Origin: Boswellia sacra
Taxonomy: Eukaryota; Streptophyta; Magnoliopsida; Sapindales; Burseraceae
Assembly: GCA_013180625.2 (NCBI GenBank)
Contig: SNVD02001356.1
Coordinates: 62,001-126,000, forward strand
DNA: 64,000 nt
Direction of reading: 5' to 3'
The notes beneath the pieces are model-generated. The model ran no database searches and was not told the origin of the DNA. It saw only the letters and a program-made list of their open reading frames with translations. The position numbers were made by a program, and so were the translations under genes. The first letter of the stretch is position 1; each line of letters starts with the position of its first letter. Positions 23,204 through 32,079 of this stretch are shown here, piece after piece.

Positions 23204-23420
23204 TGTTGAAATGTAGTGTTATTTCATTGTATTGAAAATCAAGAATTGATCAGTGTATATACATGCTTCCAGACCCTTTCTCCTTCGTTTCTGTTTTTCT
23301 TCTTTCAGTTAGTTTGTTAACTGACTTAACAAACTAATAACAGCATTAACAACTAATTAATCAATTTACTAATCTATCCTTATTGACTAATTTACAAAAG
23401 TACCCTTATTATTGCTAACA
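23204..23420 (-). repeat. RT1 5' LTR
   Basis: 217 bp, TGTTGAAATG..GCTAACA on the plus strand (read as TGTTAGC..TTCAACA in element orientation). It contains the inverted repeat TTAGTTTGTTA / TAACAAACTAA separated by seven bases, able to form an 11-bp hairpin. Confidence 0.95.
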
Positions 23421-23872
23421 GACATTCATGTATTTGGATAAAATATAGACCACATCACTCTAGAATCCCATTGCAGCCAAATGCAAAGGGGTATTCCCAT
23501 CTTTATCATGCGAGTTGACCAAATCTTCCATCTCATGCAACCTTAGAATAAATGAGACTATCTTTACCTTTTCATTTTGAGCTGCAACATGGAGGATGTT
23601 ATGATTGCTCCTATCATTCATCTCAATGGAATCTTGGTAGTCTTTGAGCAGTATTTTCAATAAACCTGGTCGGTCATTCTTTGCAGCCAAGTGAAGAGGC
23701 ATTTGACCATTTTTGTCAGGTTTATATACAAGCTCTGCGTTTACTTTGGCTAAGTATCTTGCTATTTTAACATGACCTGAGGCAACTACGTAATGAAGGG
23801 AAGTCCATTGCTTTTCATGATCTACCTTATCAATGAGGTCCGTTCTCTTTTGCAATATATCAACCACGATAT
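23421..23872 (-). pseudogene. Copy 1 exon 5, upstream part (ankyrin repeats)
   Basis: Acceptor ATATTTAG|AT; then DIVVDILQKRTDLIDKVDHE and ankyrin units with HYVVASGHVKIARYLAK, GQMPLHLAAKNDRPGLL, NILHVAAQ and GNTPLHLAAMGF. The stop at 23460-23462 (TAG) corresponds to CAG (Gln) in the paralogue, a C-to-T change. The exon breaks at 23421 where RT1 begins; GACAT (23421-23425) is the TSD. Confidence 0.85.
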
Positions 23873-23982
23873 CTAAATATTAATTACAATAAATGAAGGA
23901 TTGATTAGTTGAAGTAAAGAGTTAATCTTGTTACTGATTAATTTGAAATGAAATATATAATTGATATCATAGCCAGTCTCAC

Positions 23983-24382
23983 CATAATCATGCCTCATGA
24001 CGGCACTGTGTAGAATCATCAATCCTTTGTGTCCTTTATGATGAAGGGAATCTGGATGATTTTCTATTGTAAAACGTGCAATATAATTTAATCTTCCATC
24101 AATGGCAATGGAGAGTGCAGACTACTTAGAATTATTAACTTCGAGTACTGAAGAGGCATCGGTTTCAATCAAAATTTTTGCAATTAGCTCATGACCCTGT
24201 CTAACAGCATTATGCAGAGAAGTGTTACCTTCCTTATCTTTCATCTTAAGCAATCCCTTTTCTGGCATTGTATTTTCATCCCCATGATAAAGTAATGTCC
24301 AAACGACAAGTGCATTACTGTACTTGGTGGCAATATGCAATGGCGTCTCACCCTTGTTGTTTTTCTTATATATAAAGTGTTC
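23983..24382 (-). pseudogene. Copy 1 exon 4, downstream half (ankyrin repeats)
   Basis: Resumes at the second TSD copy (24378-24382) and encodes EHFIYKKNNKGETPLHIA, KDKEGNTSLHNAVRQGHELI and KGHKGLMILHSAVMRHDY, that is, three further ankyrin units with the TPLHxA-type signature. An in-frame TAG lies at 24122-24124. The donor ATG|GTGAGA (phase 1) joins exon 5 as GAT. Confidence 0.8.
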
Positions 24383-25333
24383 TGTTGGTTCTAGACGTGC
24401 ATGTGCATTGCACATGAGTATTTTATCTTCATGTGATAAAAACATTAAATATGGATATTTTCCTAATCTCATTTATTTTATATATATGTTTTGTAGTAGG
24501 AGAATTTTAATTGAAATAGGATAAGTTCTGATATGGTATCCTAGTTAAGTAGGAATATTGATATGGTATCCTAATTAAATAGGAATAAGTTTGGATTTAG
24601 TATCCTAGTTGAAATAGGAAGTTTTATATTTGCATTAATTATCTCTTATTAGATTATGATATTATTTAAGTATTCTAGTTTACTTAGGAGAGTATATTAT
24701 TACTTCTTATAATGTTTGATTGTTATCTAAACTTTCCTTATGAGTTTTATTGAGATTCTACAAGATTTTGACAAGGATTACAATTCATATCAAATACTAT
24801 ATAAAGCTATCTTCATAGCTTTTGGTGGAATCAATTCAAGGCATTCAATGCAAATTGAGAGAGAGCAATCAAGAGCAAGTTTGAGTGCATTTTTATTTGT
24901 TTCTTATGTCTTGTATAAAGCTTTAGGCTTTGGTTAATTGTTATAGATCGTGTGAGCTTAAGGGAGTTGAGTAATCACATGTGTCTATACTAGTTACGGG
25001 TCAGCAGTAGTTATGGGTGTTATGTTATTCTTAACAACGTGTTGTTAAGATAATCGTGACAGAAAAATAGCAGCATCAGAAGAGTGTGTGAAGGACTATG
25101 GTTGTGATCGGGGTTGATCAAGTTTACATAGATTAGGTTAGTGAGTGAGCAGGTGTCTACCACTATAAAGAGTCCTAAGTCGAATGTAAACACATACAAC
25201 ATAGTGGATTGTAACTCTTATTGCCCGTGGATGTAGGTTGGTTATAATCGAACCACGTAAAAATCCTGTTTCGATTTACATTACAATTTTCTGTTGTATT
25301 ATTCATAACTTTCATACGCTGCAAAACCCAACA
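24383..25333 (+). repeat. RT2 5' LTR
   Basis: 951 bp, TG..CA. It has a near-palindrome TGTGCATTGCACA close to its start, an ACTATATAAAG TATA-like box near 24797, and GAACCACGTAAAAATCC in the U5 part. Confidence 0.9.
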
Positions 25334-25335
25334 AT

Positions 25336-25347
25336 TGGTATCAGAGC
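25336..25347 (+). promoter_or_regulatory. RT2 primer binding site (initiator Met-tRNA)
   Basis: TGGTATCAGAGC two bases inside the 5' LTR, the standard copia site. Confidence 0.9.
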
Positions 25348-25396
25348 AGGTACACTAACATGCTAGTGTAGATCAGATTTTTTTTTTTTTGTAGGT

Positions 25397-27340
25397 ATGG
25401 AAGGATTTCGGACAAAAGGATCGGTCACTCAACCATCTTTACTTAAAGATGCAAACTATGCTCATTGGAAAGTCAAGATGAGAGCTTTCATCAAATCAAT
25501 TGATGAAAGAGTGTGGACGAGCATGGTTCATGGTTGGACACCCCCAACAAAACCCAATGAGGCTAGGCGGCAGATTGAGAAACCACAGAATGAGTGGAAC
25601 GAAGCTGAATATCGATTAGCTGGATGGAATTCCAAAGGCATCAATGCTATTTTTAATGCTGTCAACCTTCAACAGTTCGGATTAATTTCAAAGTGCACCA
25701 TTGTGAAAGAAGCTTGGGATATCCTTGAGGTAAAGAATGAAGGTACTCAAAGGGTTAAATAATCTAAGTTGCTTACCTTGACTTCTAAATTTGGAAACTT
25801 AGTTATGCATGAAAAAGAAACCATTAGTGAATTTCATACTAGACTTTGTGAAATTACAAACTCTGCTTATATGCTTGGTGAGGAATATACTGAGGCTAAA
25901 ATTGTTGGCAAGATACTTAGGTCTTTACTAGAAAAATTTCAGCCTCAGGTCACAGCTATCGAAGAAAGCAATAATGTGAAGTCGTTGCGAGTTGATGAAT
26001 TGATTGGGTCTCTTCAAGCACATGAGATAGGTTTAAAGTCAAGAAGAAAGGAAAGAGTATTGCCTTTATTTCTTCTTTAGAAAAAGAAGAAAAAGATGAC
26101 AGCAATCTTGATGATTCCAATGATGAACTTACTCATTTGACAAGAAATTTTATCAAATATATGAAGAAAAATCTCAAAAAGAAAAATTCTGAGAACTTTG
26201 ATGCTAAAAATTTCGTAAAGAGCCGGCAAAGAAAAAACAAGAGAAGCTTGAGAGAAAAGGTATTCAATGTTATGAATGCAAGGGATTTAGGCACATTCAA
26301 ACTGAGTGTCCTAATTATAAGAAGAAAAGGAGTTTGTGTGCAACATGGAGTGATGATGACTCAGAAACAGATGAAGACAACACCAACAATTATTTAGCAT
26401 TCAATGGGATTATTTTAGATAAAAAGCAAACAGTTATGTCTGACATAATTGAAGCTGTTGTGTCTAACATAACAGAACAGAACAGATCAGACATTGAGAA
26501 GTCAGATGCTGAGAAGGATGCTGAATACTATGGAGAACTTTATGAGGCGTATAATGAACTTTATGAGATGTGGGAGAAACATAAAGTACAAATCAAAACT
26601 CTTCAGAATGAACAAGAAGTGCTCAAGAGAGAAATAGCATTTGCAGATGAAAAAATCATAAAACTGGAAGCTGTTGTGACAGATAAGACAGAATATATCC
26701 AGAAAATTACTGCAGAATTGGATGAGGCAAACAAATGCATTAATCAACTCAAGATAGGCTCAACAAATTCTGAGTTTAGGCCGTGATAACTCCATCAAAC
26801 ATGGGCTGGGGTATGATGAAAAGAATGGCACTTCAACATCAAAGACAGTGTTTGTTAAAGCTTCAAATTCCGGTAACACTTCTAACTCAAGCTTTAAAGA
26901 TATGACTGTTTTTGCTTTCCCAATGAGTTATTTCATTTCAAATCCAGAAAAGGTAAGAAAATTTGTTCATACTTGCTATTTTTGTGGTGTTAAAGGTCAC
27001 ATTAGACTTAAGTGCTATAAATTACAAAATATTTTGAAGAAAAAGGCAAGTCAGTTTAGACAATCATATAAGACACGACAGGTTTGGGTTAAGAAACATG
27101 AAACTCATTGCAAAGTTGTTGCACTTAATGTTTCTTCAAATAATGATTGTGCTTGTTCTAAACATGTGACAGGAAATGAAAAGTGTTTGAAAATTTTCAG
27201 TCAAACAAGTGATGACAAAAATGTTGTTTAGAAACTTATTGAATCAAAGATTATCTGTACTGAGTATGTTTCATCTGAGAATCATCTAGTTGACCTGTTC
27301 ATATAAAGCATTAAGATGCACTGAGATTTGAAAAACTAAG
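25397..27340 (+). pseudogene. RT2 gag, protease remnant and RNase H tail
   Basis: A gag frame opens at 25397 (MEGFRTKGSVTQPSLLKD..) and is broken by a stop at 25760-25762 and a frameshift near 26050. A first zinc knuckle CYECKGFRHIQTEC is at about 26270-26315, then an acidic/coiled-coil stretch (about 26500-26760), a stop at 26784-26786 and a second knuckle CYFCGVKGHIRLKC near 26974. The protease region reads NNDCACSKHVTGNEK: the catalytic Asp and neighbouring residues are deleted. After a stop at 27229-27231 the frame continues as ESKIICTEYVSSENHLVDLF, the RNase H C-terminal motif. Confidence 0.85.
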
Positions 27341-28221
27341 AAAGGACATTGGCACTTGTCAGTTACTTGAATTATAACAGTGTTTAGTTATGTTGTTTAT
27401 ATCTGTAGCATCATTAGTCTATTTATATTTCAAGCATGCTTAAGCTGTTTTATTGGTATAATTTTGCTGGTAATTTCATGTCAAATACAGAGAGGGCTAC
27501 CAGTATATGATGTGTGAAAGCTATCCATTGAGAGTAACTTCAATGTATCTTAGAAATATGTTGAGATCACCCACTCAAATGGAAAAGGGCTACCTCTATA
27601 CATGTGTGAAAGCTACTGTATTCATTCTGAAAATTCACATTAAGATTAACTTTTGTGTATGTAAGAAGCATGTTCCAGTTGATCACTCAATTGGATTAAG
27701 TGATTAAATAATATTTATTTTTGATATTTATCCACAGCTCAGATACATGCTTGGTTATAAAAGATTATATGATGTCTAAATATTTCTGTTAAACAAATTT
27801 CGACTGCTTTCAGTTACAGTTTACACAACTTACGATCAGTGCTTTATGTCTGACTCAGTTTGATCCTCTTAAGTGTATTTTGACGTGTCAAAAATTTCAG
27901 ATTAGTGAAATTAATTTGAGGAGGAGTTTGTTCAGTTGCAGGAGTACTTGATTTAATTAGTTTCTTGGTTTTTAAAATTTTTTTTCACATTTATGCACAA
28001 TTTGAAGAGGTGAACATTTAGTTAGGGGGAGTTTTGTTTGTCATTTTGTTTTTCTTTCATACTTTGGCACTTGTTCAGAAAACAAGGGGGAGAAGTATGA
28101 ATGTTTCTTGTGTTATTTAGTTGTTTCTTTATTTTTTTTAGGTTGTCATTATAGTCTTTCATCCTCATCCATTTTTTTACACATTTAGATGTTTTCATCA
28201 CAAGATGCCAAAGGGGGAGAT
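27341..28221 (+). other. RT2 3' untranslated region with three polypurine tracts
   Basis: No coding region. G-rich purine tracts occur near 28024 (TAGGGGGAG), 28085 (AAGGGGGAGAAG) and 28211 (AAAGGGGGAGA). The last abuts the 3' LTR and is the presumed plus-strand primer. Confidence 0.65.
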
Positions 28222-29181
28222 TGTTGGTTCTAGACGTGCATATGCATTGCACATGAGTATTTTGTCATCATGTGATAAAAATATTAAATATGAATATTTT
28301 CCTAATCTCATTTATTTTACATATATGTTTTGTATTAGGAGAATTTTAATTGAAATAGGATAAGTTTTGATATGGTATCCTAGTTAAATAGGAATATTGA
28401 TATGGTATCCTAGTTAAATAGGAATGATTTTGGATTTGGTATCCTAGTTGAAATAGAAAGGTTTATATTTGTATTAATTATCTCTTATTAGATTAGGATA
28501 TTATTTAAGTATTCTAGTTTACTTAGGAGAGTATATTATTACTTCCTATAATGTTTGATTGTTATCTAAACTTTTCTTATGAGTTTTATTAAGATTCTAC
28601 AGGATTTTGACAAGGATTACAATTCATATCAAATACTATATAAAGCTATCTTCATAGCTTTTGGTGGAATAAATTCAAGGCATTCAAGGCATTCAACACA
28701 AATTGAGAGAGAACAATTAAGAGCAAGTTTGAGTGCGTTTTTATTTTTTTCTTACGTCTTGTATAAAGCTTTAGGCTTTAGTTAATTGTTATAGATCGTG
28801 TCAGCTTAAGGGAGTTGAGTAATCATATGTGTCTATACTAGTTACAAGTCTGTAGCAGTTACGGGTGTTATGTTATTCTTAACAGCATATTGTTAAGATA
28901 ATCGTGACAGAAAAAGAGCAGCATCATAAGAGTGTGTGAAGGACTATGGTTGTGATCGGGGTTGATCAAGTTTACATAGATTAGGTTAGTGAGTGAGCGG
29001 GTGTCTACCACTGTAAAGAGTCTTAAGTCGAGTGTAAACACATACAACATAGTGGATTGTAACTCTTGTTGCCCGTGGATGTAAGTTGATTATAACCGAA
29101 CCAAGTAAAATTCCTATTTCGATTTACATTATAGTTTTCTGTTATATTATTCATAACTTCCATACGCTGCAAAACCCAACA
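28222..29181 (+). repeat. RT2 3' LTR
   Basis: 960 bp, collinear with the 5' LTR with many point differences and a small internal duplication (GGCATTCAAGGCATTCAA near 28679). Open frames here duplicate those in the 5' LTR and are not genes. Confidence 0.9.
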
Positions 29182-29404
29182 TGTTCATTCGCATCATCAC
29201 GCCCCTTGTGGTTCTCATCTTCATAGCGGGTCAACCACCAACCAGTTTCTGTATCTTACAGCTATGTGAAGGACTGTGTTATGATTAGGACTCGTTTCTG
29301 TGAATAGATCATTGTCTTTGTTTGCGATTCCACTGATTTTGAACACGTCTCCTCGTTGAATTGCCTTGATTAATTTTTGATATTCCACAATCTTGGTTGA
29401 ATCC
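29182..29404 (-). pseudogene. Copy 1 exon 4, upstream half (first ankyrin repeat)
   Basis: Acceptor TTGGTGCAG|G opens DSTKIVEYQKLIKAIQRGDV and then TETSPNHNTVLHIAVRYRNW, the standard start of the ankyrin domain in this family (N-T-x-L-H-I-A). A frameshift lies between about 29240 and 29190: the upstream frame stops soon after, while the frame that continues across RT2 reads RYEDENHKGRDDANEHF. The half ends at TSD TGTTC (29182-29186), where RT2 inserted. Confidence 0.8.
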
Positions 29405-30026
29405 CTGCACCAAAGATTATTAGTGATGATTGTGTATGATAATATAAAATTTAATTGAATTTTTTTTTCTGGAAGTGTAAATAAGTCTTTTCCTTAATTT
29501 TTTTCCCAATTTCACTTTATCATATTGTAAAATACTTTAAATCAAGGTCATTTTCTAGAGAAATGGTGGCATCTGCAGGCAGCTCATGAACATTTTTATC
29601 GTATAAGGTACTTCTTCAATTGGATTAAAAAAGTTTAATGCCAAGCTTTTTTTGTTACTCATGATCAATACTTACTTGGTCTGAAATGATGAAAACTATA
29701 TTATTTGGAATATTTGTATATTACTCTATTAGTACGGAGTCCTACAATGTATTTAAAACTTAACACCAATCAAATGTTTCAATAACACTAACAATTAAAT
29801 CTAGCTAGTTTTCATAATTATTGTATTTTAGAAAATTAATTCCATGTGAAAGATTAATCTCACTCAATCATCTAAAATTTTAGATTTAATTAGGTCAATA
29901 TCCCGTTGAATTGGAAAATAACAATGGTCCTCCTAAACTAAAATTTTAAATCAAGGCTAAAAACTAACCGCATAAGGGTAGGGTTGTCATTACAACTTTT
30001 TTTCAGCTTTTTTACTTATTATTCTC

Positions 30027-30457
30027 TGTTATAAAATGTAAGTGGATTTACTACCACTTGCATATTAGTGGAGTTACCACTTGCATATTAGTGGAGTTAC
30101 CACTTGGATATTAGTGGAGTTACCACTTGCATGTTAGTGGAGTTACCACTTATGTGTGTGTGCCCATGTGAGAAATATGTTTTCATTTTTAATTAGGTAC
30201 AATTACATTAATGACCATTCATACTTCTCTATAAATAGGCATCCAACATTGTAATGTAAGTGATGAAGAATAATAGAACAAGGAAATCCTCTCATTTCTC
30301 CTTCTTTCTTCTTTCTTTATTTCTACCATTATTTTGCTTTGCATTCTAGGAGTAATTCACATTCCCTTCACCTCCTTTTGTTACTTATATTACATATAAG
30401 TAACCTTCATTATACTACTTATATTAATCCATACCCTTATTCACTTAAATTATAAAA
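30027..30457 (+). repeat. RT3 5' LTR
   Basis: Contains four 24-bp repeats (TTACCACTTGCATATTAGTGGAG type, about 30048-30150), each an imperfect hairpin CCACT..AGTGG, upstream of the TATA box CTCTATAAATAG at about 30227. The repeats occupy the usual place of LTR enhancers. Confidence 0.9.
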
Positions 30458-30472
30458 CGTTATCAGCACGAA
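30458..30472 (+). promoter_or_regulatory. RT3 primer binding site, not the Met-tRNA type
   Basis: CGTTATCAGCACGAA abuts the 5' LTR where TGGTATCAGAGC would be expected. From memory of plant tRNA-Ile(AAU), its anticodon arm reads TCGTGCTAATAACG. The reverse complement differs from this site only opposite A34, where C would pair with inosine, the modified form of A34. This suggests priming by an internal (half) tRNA-Ile fragment, as Drosophila copia does with tRNA-Met. Confidence 0.6.
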
Positions 30473-30910
30473 TTATTTTTCCAAAGGTATGTTGTTTATC
30501 TTACCATATTCTTTCAATTATTATTCGATCAATTTTTCTTAATTTGTTCTTGTTAATATTAAATAAATGTTAACTACCTTATGAGTATGCTCTGTGGTTG
30601 CCATTATATTGGATCTTCCACATCAGAAAATATGGCTAGTTTTGTAATATTAAAATCATCTTATTATCCATCTTACTTTATTATGTTCATATTCTTGTTG
30701 TATTATTTGTGTCATCATTTATGTTTCAAATTTATTTGTTTATAGCCGCAACTTAAAGTTTTCTGGCCTAAACTCATTTGGTCGTGACTTTAAGTCTTTT
30801 GGCAATTAATTTACATTACTTGTGTTATTATTTAAACTATCAATATTAATCCAACTCAGAACCTGAAGTTCTAATTCCTAATGATTAAATTTGTTCATTT
30901 TGATTAGATA

Positions 30911-31918
30911 ATGGCAAATTTCGAAAAATTGATGTTTGAGCCATTGTTGCATAATGGAGACAATTATTCAGATTGGGCTGATGATGTTGTACTTCACTTG
31001 AATTCCATGGGCATAGGACACACCATAACAAATGAAAATACTGCATCCCTGCAGGATCAGTCTAAGGCCATGATATTATTGCGTCATCATTTAAGTAAAG
31101 GCCTGAAATCCGAATATACAACTATAACTGATCCATTAGCTCTTTGGAACAATTTGAAAGAAAGATTTGATCAGCAAAGAACAATAATATTGCCAAGGGC
31201 CCGATTCCAATGGCAGAATTTGAGACTTCAGGATTTTAAAACAATAAGCGAATATAACTCAGCCATGTTCAGAATTGTATCTCAATTGAGGTACTGTGGG
31301 CAAACTGTTACTGAAGAGGAGATGTTAGAGAAAACACTATCTACATTTCATCCCTCCAACATGATCCTGATGCAACAATATCGAGAGCGCAAATTTAAGA
31401 AATACACTGAGTTGATATCATGTCTTTTGGTTGCTGAGCAAAACAATGAAATCCTATTAAAAAATTATCAATTACGTCCCACTGGATCTACAGCATTCCC
31501 TGAAGTGAATGCTATGTCATTTAATAAACGTGGTGGCAAGAGTGGTCGTGGTTTTGGCAGAAAAATGTTTCAACCTAGAGGTGGCCATTTCAAGAAATTT
31601 AAACCAAACCACCAGAAGTGGAACAGAAATGACTCGACATATGACAAAGAAAAAGGTCATCAACTCAAACCACAAAGAAGCAATGAAAGTACTTGCTATA
31701 GATGTGGGGCAAAGGGCCATTGGTCACGTACTTGCCGTACACCAAAGCATTTAGTGGATCTGTATCAGGCTTCCATAAAGGATAAGGGAAAGAATTTTAA
31801 GACAAATTATATAGATGACCCAGTGGGTGACACTGATTTTGATATCTCAGATTTCTTTCCTAGTTCAGATGAAGCTATTGGCCAGATAATGATTACTGAA
31901 AATGCCCCAGCCAACTGA
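30911..31918 (+). CDS. RT3 Gag (335 codons, intact)
   Basis: Open frame starting MANFEKLMFEPLLHNGDNYS, typical of plant copia gag. It has a central gag core (WNNLKERFDQ, ARFQWQNLRL), a basic Gly/Arg-rich stretch (GGKSGRGFGRK) and a CCHC knuckle CYRCGAKGHWSRTC near residue 260. It ends with an acidic tail and TGA at 31916-31918, so Gag is separate from Pol. It would form the particle shell and bind RNA; it appears complete. Confidence 0.9.
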   Translation: MANFEKLMFEPLLHNGDNYSDWADDVVLHLNSMGIGHTITNENTASLQDQSKAMILLRHHLSKGLKSEYTTITDPLALWNNLKERFDQQRTIILPRARFQWQNLRLQDFKTISEYNSAMFRIVSQLRYCGQTVTEEEMLEKTLSTFHPSNMILMQQYRERKFKKYTELISCLLVAEQNNEILLKNYQLRPTGSTAFPEVNAMSFNKRGGKSGRGFGRKMFQPRGGHFKKFKPNHQKWNRNDSTYDKEKGHQLKPQRSNESTCYRCGAKGHWSRTCRTPKHLVDLYQASIKDKGKNFKTNYIDDPVGDTDFDISDFFPSSDEAIGQIMITENAPAN

Positions 31919-32079
31919 ATAACTATTACTTTCTCGCTTTTGTTATATTTTGTAATGATGTCCTATTTTAATTTTTTTTGTTTTGATCTATCTTTTATGT
32001 ACTTTCTTTATAAATAGTTTTGATATGCTTTTGTTTAGCATAAAATCATATCTAATGTGAACTTTTGTAATGAAAGGGA
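31919..32079 (+). other. RT3 gag-pol spacer, T-rich, intron-like
   Basis: About 160 nt, strongly T-rich, between the gag stop and the first pol ATG (32080). TGA at 32071-32073 lies in the pol frame just before a possible acceptor (GAAAG|GGA, ending 32076). GT donors exist near the end of gag. A spliced gag-pol message is possible but no donor can be fixed. Confidence 0.3.

Larger units (their letters stand above)
18476..23420 (-). mobile_element. Ty1/copia retrotransposon RT1, complete and very young
   Basis: Two 217-bp LTRs that look identical base for base (18476-18692 and 23204-23420) bound an internal region with a Met-tRNA primer site, a single open polyprotein and a purine tract. The flanking duplication GACAT (18471-18475, 23421-23425) is perfect. 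LTR identity and the open frame indicate a very recent insertion. Short LTRs and one gag-pol frame fit the Ale/Retrofit-like group; the lineage is inference. Confidence 0.95.
24383..29181 (+). mobile_element. Ty1/copia element RT2, internally deleted, non-autonomous
   Basis: Long LTRs (24383-25333, 951 bp; 28222-29181, 960 bp) share TGTTGGTTCTAGACGTGCAT starts and ..AAAACCCAACA ends, with scattered differences. TSD TGTTC is perfect (24378-24382, 29182-29186). The interior keeps gag and a protease remnant and then jumps to the last part of RNase H, so integrase and reverse transcriptase are gone. It inserted in exon 4 of the ankyrin-PGG gene in the opposite orientation. Confidence 0.92.

Noticed and set aside
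31517..31754. Overlapping open frames inside RT3 gag
   Set aside because: Alternative-frame shadows of the intact 335-codon Gag.
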